A stretch of 64,000 bases of DNA from Agapanthus africanus. Lineage: Eukaryota; Streptophyta; Magnoliopsida; Asparagales; Amaryllidaceae. The stretch covers positions 307,709,827 through 307,773,826 of the forward strand of contig CM057338.1 in the NCBI GenBank assembly GCA_030015575.1. The letters are read 5' to 3'. Shown here in pieces: positions 57,604 through 64,000 of this stretch; within the stretch, counting starts at the first letter, position 1, and every line of letters starts with the position of its first letter. The notes below the pieces were generated by a model. That model ran no database searches. It was not told the origin of the DNA and saw nothing but the letters and a program-made list of their open reading frames with translations. The translations under genes were made by a program, and so were the position numbers.

Positions 57604-59586
57604 GCGATACACACGATTCGATTCTAGGTTTGGTGTTGCTGTGCGTAGCAACCCTAGGTGTGGTTTTAGGTGATGTCACGCGCGTTTTGTACACCAAGTG
57701 CACGCGTGTTTAACCAGTGTGCGTTAGTTGCTTCGTATCGTTTTGTCTTTGCGTTTTATCGAGTATTTAGTCTTATGTGTTATAATTATACGATTCTAGG
57801 ATCGGTTACGGAGGAATCGGACGCGGTAAGGAAAGGAAAAGCAATAGACGAATTCGATTAGCCGAGGCGTTCCGGTGAGTAAATGTACACATCTATGGGG
57901 AAATCGTCTGGATGGCATAAAGCGCCCGATAGCTAGGATTTACTTATAATTCTTGTTTTCATTTCGTGTATCATATTCATATTGTACTTGCATTATTACA
58001 CACCTTGATATGGTCACTTAGGACACTTGCAACTTACCGATGGTTCATGCCATATGTGCACTACTTTATGTGAACACACACGCCATTGGTAACTGCTATG
58101 TCACGAACACTAGAACTTACTTAATAATCGGTATCTTTGCATTACATCATCACTGATATGTAGTATTCAAGTTATTTAGCTCATTTCATCATTATTGTTA
58201 TGTAGTCACTAAGTCATTCATCATTGTTTCATCATATTTATATCATGACATTAATCGTCATTCACATATGCATGTATTGTGATTCTTTTGGAGATTTTCG
58301 TATTCATGAGATTTCTGGATCTGGGGAAAACCGCAAAGGATTTTCATAAACTTATTATCATCATTTTAAAATGGAAAATTGCAGTTTTCTCGTTTTATGA
58401 TGTGTGTGGCGTCCACCATGAGTTTTCTCGGTTCTTGAGCCACATATGTACTTATACCCGATTCGAGGAGTGGATGAACCGTCTGCGGGTATATGGTGGA
58501 CCCGGTAAAGGAACCCCGGGGCAAGAAGCTCGAGATGTAGACGATGATCCCGGAAGGGGAACACTACCTACCGGTTATTTTGACCTGGCGGTCATCCGAA
58601 GGATACCAACCGGAGTCGTGTGATTGATAAATTTCAGGGCCGATCTGAGAGACGGCTACCGAGATATTGATATATATTTTGTCGATATTTGACGTGGATT
58701 TCTTTTGATTTCATTTGATGATACTCCAGTGTTTAAAATACTAAAATTTTACTAAGATAAGAATATAGATTTTCTCATACTAGATATATCCAGATTCCGT
58801 GTTTGATCATTCATTCATGTCACATTCATATTAGTGCATCGCATCATTGTTGTATACATAGGTTGTGACGCATTTGCGTGCATGCTTGTGATATTCTTAT
58901 TAGATGTTACTTACTACTCACGAGTTGGCAACTCAACCCCATTGTGCCACAGTGTCTTGCAGGACCGACCCATCAGTATCGTAGTGGCGGCGCACTTCTT
59001 TTGCTTCCTTTTGCTTCGACTTGAGAGCTTTGCTTATAGGTGGGTTTTGCGAGGATATTCTTGTGTTCCCACCGTGTATATTTACTTTTGTATCTAGTAT
59101 ACTCCATCTACCATTTCTACCATTTGTATTATGACCTAGAGACTGGACAGTGAGGCTCATATTATTTTGATATCTGGTGTTGAGCTCAAGTGAGCCGACT
59201 TGATGCTTTCTTATTTCTTGCTTTTATATAGTTTCTCGCATCATTATAATATATCTTGCATGTGGTTGTGCTCCGCCATTCGATGAAGAGCTAGCTCCCG
59301 CTTGGGGATGCCTGTATTCATTGTTTATACATATTCATATTTTGTACCCGTTTGGGGCCAGTTTTTACAAAGGAAACTCTGCCGAAATTTTCAGAAAACT
59401 GGATGCGTTTAAATGATTTTGATGTAACTCTTCTTGTTAAAAAATCAACCTTTTAAAATTAAGTTTTCTTCACTCTAACTTATTAAATAGTTTAGATTTC
59501 TTGGCTTTGGCTTACTTAGATTACGTTACGCCGCTAGACGTTGCGTGATTTAAGTGCCAGTCACGTTCCACACTCAGGGCGTGATA
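57604..59586 (+). repeat. 5' LTR of element F, second part (after E)
   Basis: Contains blocks shared with B: GGTGAGTAAATGTACACATCTA at 57872, AAAACCGCAAAGG, the GC-rich core 58405-58620, ACTCACGAGTTGGCAACTCA at 58915, GAGCTAGCTCCCGCTTGGGG at 59288 and CCGTTTGGGGCCAGTTTTTACA at 59348. Ends GTGATA just before the primer site. Confidence 0.88.
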
Positions 59587-59590
59587 AAGT

Positions 59591-59602
59591 TGGTATCCGT
59601 GC
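59591..59602 (+). other. Primer-binding site of element F (mutated tRNA-iMet type)
   Basis: TGGTATCCGTGC against the standard TGGTATCAGAGC: two changes. Same four-base gap after the LTR as in B. Confidence 0.75.
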
Positions 59603-59827
59603 ATTAGGTTTTACCTTTTTGAGTGTAGGATGACCCTTGGTATGATGGAGTAGGTGACTTAAGCAAAGTGATGTAGCGTGTGTATATTCCGCGGCATATT
59701 TACGATACGATACTCCGCCTAAGTGACCTTAGCATATATATTTGCTTGTACTTCCTTCCTTGATTCCATATATCCTTTGATTCGATTGCGATATTATTTT
59801 CAAATCCTGTTTCTTGTTCTAGCCACT

Positions 59828-60460
59828 ATGCCACCAAAGACTACGAGAGCCCAGAGGGCTGCCGCAAGAGATAAGATTAGAGTGGGCTCATCTGAGACGA
59901 GGACCAACCAGGGCAGTACGCCTACCTTTCATGGACAGATTGATCCATCCTCTATAGATCGTATAGCTAGGCTAGAGGCGAGTATTCAGGATTTGTGCCA
60001 AATGATCGGATCCTTGATAGAGATCAGTCGAGCACAGAGATCAGATATTGCTCCACCTACTACGACTGTTCAAGGACCGAAGCGGATTCGTACAGTTGCA
60101 TTAGCTCCAGTGCAGTTTAGCATAGATATGGCAGGCCGAGGCCGTAGTGGTGGCTGGGGCATGATGCAGAGCCGGTTATTCAGCTCTTATCAGCAGCTGT
60201 CGCCAGGATGTTTCCGATGTGGGAGTCTACAGCACTGTATCAGACACTGTACCGTGAGGCGCTAGGGCGAGGCGATAGTTCCACATGTGACTTTACCACC
60301 TTCATCCCCTCCTCCGAGCACTTCACCTCTTACGCCCGTTGTTACTTTATGACAGACCGATGCTCAGAGAGGTCGTGGTCGTGACAGCCTTATTCGAAGA
60401 GGACAAGGTGGCAGAGGCGGAGGACAGCTGGTCGCTGGTAGAGGACAGGCCCTAGCTCTT
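59828..60460 (+). pseudogene. gag: gag of element F with capsid domain missing
   Basis: Starts at ATG 59828 (MPPKTTRAQRAAARDKIR), as is usual for plant chromovirus Gag after CCACT. It runs to a TAG at 60263-60265, giving about 145 codons. A coiled region SIDRIARLEASIQDLCQMI and a Pro/Thr-rich stretch lead directly to FSIDMAGRGRSGG and then a zinc knuckle, CFRCGSLQHCIRHC, with the C-x2-C-x4-H-x4-C spacing. The roughly 200-residue capsid domain normally between these parts is absent, so an internal deletion has joined N-terminus to nucleocapsid. After the stop the frame continues through a Gly/Arg-rich stretch (RGRGRDSLIRRGQGGRGGG) to protease. It cannot form particles. Confidence 0.8.
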
Positions 60461-60889
60461 GTGTTGACTCCTCAGGACGTGCAGGCGTCGAGCATAGTCG
60501 TGACAGGTATTCTTTCGGTGTTCTCTTTTGATATGCGCATTTTGTTTGACCCGGTATCTATGCATTCTTTTATGTCTACACCCCTTGTATCGAGGTTAGG
60601 CCGAGTGTCTTCTTTGCTTGATCAGCCGCTTACTGTTATTACTCCCGTAAGAGAGTCTTTTATTGCCCGACATGTATTTCGATCATGTTCTGTTCATATC
60701 GGGGATAAGGATTCTTCTGTTGAATTGATTCTTCTCGATATGTTGGACTTCGACGTTCTTCTGGGCATGAACTGGTTAGCCACTTGTTATGCGTTCGTGG
60801 ACTGCCGTGAGAAGGCGGTCAGATTTAGTTTTTTGGTGAGCCAGTTCTTGTTGTTTAGGGATACCGTAGTCCCACCCTTCCTAGTTTGA
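60461..60889 (+). pseudogene. Aspartic protease of element F
   Basis: A 142-codon open segment with the chromovirus protease pattern: VVTGILSVFSFDMRILFDPVSMHSFMS (the active site, normally D-S-G-A-T-H-S-F-I-S, here D-P-V-S-M-H-S-F), then LILLDMLDFDVLLGMNWLATCYAFVDCREKAVRF, the conserved C-terminal part. Loss of the Ser-Gly after the catalytic Asp predicts no activity. It would cleave the polyprotein. It is in the same frame as gag, with a shift to RT at about 60885. Confidence 0.85.
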
Positions 60890-62330
60890 TTTCTTCTCTT
60901 CGCGCTAGTCGTCTCTTAAGGAAAGGATGTCAGGTATTCTTGGCGTATGTTCGTGATGTCGAAGCCGTAGAGGTCTTGTTGAACCAAGTTTCGATTGTGA
61001 GGGAGTTTCCCGATGTCTTTCCTGACGAGTTACGTGGATTGCCGCCAGAGTGCGATATCGAGTTTTGCATTGACTTGATCCCCGGCACGGGGCCTATTTC
61101 TATACCGTCTTATCGGATGGCCCCGGTGGAGCATAAAGAGCTTAAGGATCAGTTGCAAAATTTGCTGGATAAAGGTCTTATTCGTCCGAGTGTGTCACCT
61201 TGGGGAGCTCCTGTTCTGTTCGTCAAAAAAAAGGACGGCAGTATGAGATTGTGCATTGATTATCGTCAATTGAACTGAGTTACTGTGCGGAATAGATATC
61301 CCCTACCTCGCATTGACGATTTATTTGATCAGCTCCAGGGTGCGGGACATTTCTCGAAGATTGACTTGTGGTCGGGTTATCATCAGTTGCGTGTTCGGAA
61401 TGATGACATTCCAAAGACTGCTTTCTTACACGCTATGGGAATTATGAGTTCTTGGTGATGTCGTTCGGACTCACCAATGCCCCAGCAGCGTTCATGGATT
61501 TGATGAACCGCATCTTCAGGCCGTTTCTTGACTTGTTCATCATTGTGTTCATCGACGATATTCCAGTATACTCCCGGAGTCGAGAGGAGCATGAGCAGCA
61601 CTTGAGGATTTTGTTACAGACTTTGAGGGAGCACCAGCTGTTCGCTAAATTCTTCAAGTGCGCCTTCTGGCTGGATAGTGTTAATTTCTTGGGTCACGTG
61701 GTTACGAGAGATGGCATGCGTGTGGACCCGAAGAAGATCGAGGCCGTACAGCACTGGCCCAGACCTGTTTCAGTGATCGAGGTTCGCATCTTTTTGGGTT
61801 TGGTCGGTTACTATCGGCGCTTTGTTCAGGATTTTTCTTGTATCGCTGCACCGCTGACTGGGTTGACCCGGAAGGAAGTTCTTTTTCTTTGGACCGAGCC
61901 TTGTGAGCAGATTTTTCAGCAGTTGAAGACTCGTTTGACGACTGCACCAGTATTATCATGGCCTTCAGGTTCAGGCGGCTTTGTTGTCTATTGTGATGCT
62001 TCTCGAGTGGGTTTAGGCTGTGTGTTGATGCAGCACGGTAGGGTCGTCGCATATGCTTCTCGGCAGTTAAAGAAGCACGAGCAGAACTATCCCACTCTCG
62101 ACTTAGAGATGGTCGCGGTGGTTTTTGCACTTAAGATTTGTAGGCATTGCTTATACGGCGGGCCGTGCCAGATATTCACGGACCACAAGAGTTTAAAGTA
62201 CATCATCCAGTAGCGGGATCTGAATTTGAGATAACGCCGTTGGATGGAGCTTGTGAAGGACTATGACTGCGATATTCTTTATCATCTGGGCAAGGCGAAT
62301 GTTGTAGCTGATGCTTTGAGTTGGAGGCCC
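60886..62330 (+). pseudogene. Reverse transcriptase and RNase H of element F, broken
   Basis: Begins [23 protein letters not shown] and [38 protein letters not shown], then a TGA after LCIDYRQLN where Lys is expected. The frame continues through [33 protein letters not shown] with the first catalytic Asp. A frame change near 61440 leads to [20 protein letters not shown] and the catalytic [12 protein letters not shown], then [16 protein letters not shown] and [11 protein letters not shown]. RNase H follows: [54 protein letters not shown], a TAG, then [17 protein letters not shown]. Catalytic residues remain but at least four breaks make it a pseudogene. Confidence 0.92.
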
Positions 62331-63485
62331 GGAGGAAGCTTGTCCTATATGAGCGCAGTTCAGAGACAGTCTTCCGTAGATTGGCAGATCTTATGCGACA
62401 GCCGGGTATAGTTTAAGTTTACTTTGATCGGAGGACAGCTTTCTCATGTACGTGCCCGTCCATAGTTACTTGATCGCATTCGGGAGGCACAGTCTGGCGA
62501 TGTTCGTTTGTCAGAGATCATGGAGCAAGTTCGACAGGGTAGAGATTCAGAGTTCGTGATCGATGACCAAGGAGTACTACGATTTGGGACTCGACTATGT
62601 GTACCAGATTCCGAGGGGCTGAGACGCGAGATCTTAAAGGAGGCGCATCAATCAGCATTCATCCGGGTTTCACCAAGATGTATCGTGACTTGAGAGATAT
62701 CTACTGGTGGGAAGGGATGAAGAGAGATGTCACAGATTTCTTTTCGAGATGCCTGACTTTCCAGCAAGTCAAGGCCGAGCATCAGAGGCCGGCAGGAAAG
62801 TTACAGCCTTTGCCCATTCCGGGGTGGAAATGGGAATAGATCTCTATGGATTTCATTGTGGGTCTACCTAGGACTGATCGAGGGTATGACTCTATTTGGG
62901 TGATCGTAGACTGATTGATGAAAGCGGCTCACTTTCTGCCAGTGAAGACCACTTTCGGATTTGCTCAGTATGCTTAGATTTATGTTGATGAGATTGTGCG
63001 ACTACACGGCGTTCTGACCTGCATTTTGTCCGACAGAGGCACCCAGTTTACCAGCCGTCTTTGGCAGAAACTTCAGGAGGCTTTGGACACCCGATTGAGT
63101 TTCAGTACAGATTTCCATTCGAAGACCAATGGTCAGTCAGAGCGGACCATACAGACTCTCGAGGATATGCTCCGTGCATGCGTTCTTGATTTCGGTGGTA
63201 GTTGGGATCGTCACTTGCCATTGATAGAGTTTTCCTACAATAACAACGTCCAGGAGATGATTCAGATGGCACCCTTCGAGGCATTGTATGGGAGAAAATG
63301 TCGATCACCAGTTTGTTGGACAGATCTCAGTGAGAGCAGTATTTTGGGACCACAGTTTGTGCAGGAGACGACAGAAAAGATCCAGTTGATTCAGGATAGG
63401 ATGAGAGCGGCCCAGAGCAGGAAGAAATCTTATGCGGATAGACGTCGTCACAGACTTGAGTTTGCCGTGGGTGATCATGTTTTCT
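62331..63485 (+). pseudogene. Integrase of element F, broken and truncated
   Basis: The zinc domain is split over frames: LRREILKEAHQSAFI in one and HPGFTKMYRDLRDIYWWEGMKRDVTDFFSRCLTFQQ in the next, where the second Cys of C-x2-C is Phe. The core follows with SMDFIVGLPRTDRGYDSIWVIVD, a TGA in place of Arg, LMKAAHFLPV, a TAG, then VRLHGVLTCILSDRGTQFTSRLWQKLQ with the second Asp, and DFHSKTNGQSERTIQTLEDMLRACVLDFGGSWDRHLPLIEF with the Glu. It ends RLEFAVGDHVFL, where the C-terminal barrel should continue, but the DNA switches to LTR sequence. The rest of integrase and any chromodomain are deleted. Several stops lie where CGA or CAG is expected, which fits cytosine deamination. Confidence 0.92.
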
Positions 63486-64000
63486 TGTGGTGTCTACCAT
63501 GAGTTTTCTCGGTTCTTGAGCCATGCATGTACCTATACCCGATTTGAGGAGTGGATGAACCGTCTGCGGGTACATGGTGGACCCGGTAAGGGTACCCCGG
63601 GGTATGAAGCTCGAGATGTAGACGATGAGCCTGGTAGGGGAGCACTATCTACCGGTTGTTTTGACCCGGCGGTCATCCGGAGGATACCGACCAAATTCGT
63701 GTGATTGATAGATTTGAGGGCCGATCTAAGAGACGGCTACTGAGATATTGATATATATTTATTGTGTCGATATTTGACATGGATTTCTGTTGATTTCATT
63801 TGATGATACTCCAGTGTTTAAAATACTAAAATTTTACTAAGATAAGAACATAGATTTTCTCATACTAGATATATCCAGATTCCGTGTTTGATCATTCATT
63901 CATGTCACATTCATATTAGTGCATCACATCATTGTTGTATATATAAGTTGTGACGCATTTGCGTGCATACTTGCGATAGCCTTATTAGATATTACTTACT
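63486..64000 (+). repeat. 3' LTR fragment of element F, 5' part missing
   Basis: From TGTGGTGTCTACCATGAG onward it matches 58404-58917 of the 5' LTR nearly base for base (GAGGAGTGGATGAACCGTCTGCGGG, GGATACCGACC, GATGATACTCCAGTGTTTAAAATAC). The first 2 kb of the LTR, the polypurine tract and the integrase end are gone. The remainder continues past the window. Confidence 0.88.

Larger units (their letters stand above)
46658..64000 (+). mobile_element. Element F: Tekay/Del-like chromovirus, degenerate, carrying nested E; runs off the window
   Basis: The 5' LTR is 46658-47845 plus 57604-59586 (about 3.17 kb, split by E), starts TGTAACGTTTTAAAAAT and ends GTGATA (GTGACA in B). The primer site TGGTATCCGTGC is a mutated tRNA-iMet type. 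The coding order gag-protease-RT-RNase H-integrase with [20 protein letters not shown] and VFIDDI marks a plant chromovirus. The coding part is full of stops and frameshifts, and it jumps at about 63486 into the middle of an LTR. F is inserted in the LTR of H; its left duplication would be CTTTA (46653-46657). Confidence 0.9.

Noticed and set aside
61702-62130. Minus-strand frame of 142 codons opposite RT/RNase H of F
   Set aside because: Shadow of the real plus-strand domain.
1-64000. tRNA or rRNA genes, organelle DNA insertion
   Set aside because: No tRNA or rRNA features and no chloroplast or mitochondrial gene recognised on reading both strands; a tRNAscan and organelle search would be needed to exclude short pieces.

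Overview
This window is plant nuclear DNA, almost certainly from a flowering plant. It consists nearly entirely of LTR retrotransposons inserted into one another. The evidence for a plant is the set of families: an Athila-like Ty3/gypsy element, a Tat/Ogre-type Ty3/gypsy element with a second archaeal-type RNase H, Tekay/Del-like chromovirus material and a Ty1/copia family, together with AT-rich spacers. I see no bacterial genes, rRNA, tRNA, CRISPR array or convincing intact host gene. The species cannot be named from sequence alone.

Left block (1-20294). Element A (763-19283, TSD ATAAG) is Athila-like by its primer-binding site. It carries no recognisable gag-pol, only a decayed ORF region with repeated peptide motifs. 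Its 3' LTR is split by element B (7014-18005, TSD CCAAT), a non-autonomous chromovirus derivative with 4.6-kb LTRs around a 1.8-kb non-coding interior. The flank of A holds a short 36-bp tandem repeat and what may be an old reverse-strand LTR.

Middle block (20295-44400). Element C (20668-44059, TSD GCGAG/GTGAG) is a Tat/Ogre-type element with degenerate gag, protease, RT, RNase H, archaeal-type RNase H and integrase, then a 650-bp duplication and a 30-bp minisatellite. Its RNase H domain is split by element D (28194-38322, TSD ATGTT), a copia-type element with almost identical 2221-bp LTRs but only relics of pol inside. Removing C restores a roughly 206-codon minus-strand open frame across the empty site.

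Right block (44401-64000). A relic chromovirus integrase (G) is cut by the LTR of a copia relative (H). H is cut by chromovirus F (46658 to beyond the window). The 5' LTR of F is cut by E (47846-57598, minus strand, TSD ATTAT), a divergent relative of D. F keeps broken gag-pro-RT-RNase H-integrase and runs abruptly into the middle of its own LTR at about 63486.

Functionally, C and F are decayed autonomous elements, while A, B, D and E lack usable coding capacity and must have moved, if they did, with proteins supplied in trans. D is the youngest by LTR similarity. The main unexplained features are a long leader hairpin kept at the same place in D and E, a conserved core and possible intron inside the LTRs of B and F, a G-box-bearing repeat array in the C LTRs, and the open frame interrupted by C.
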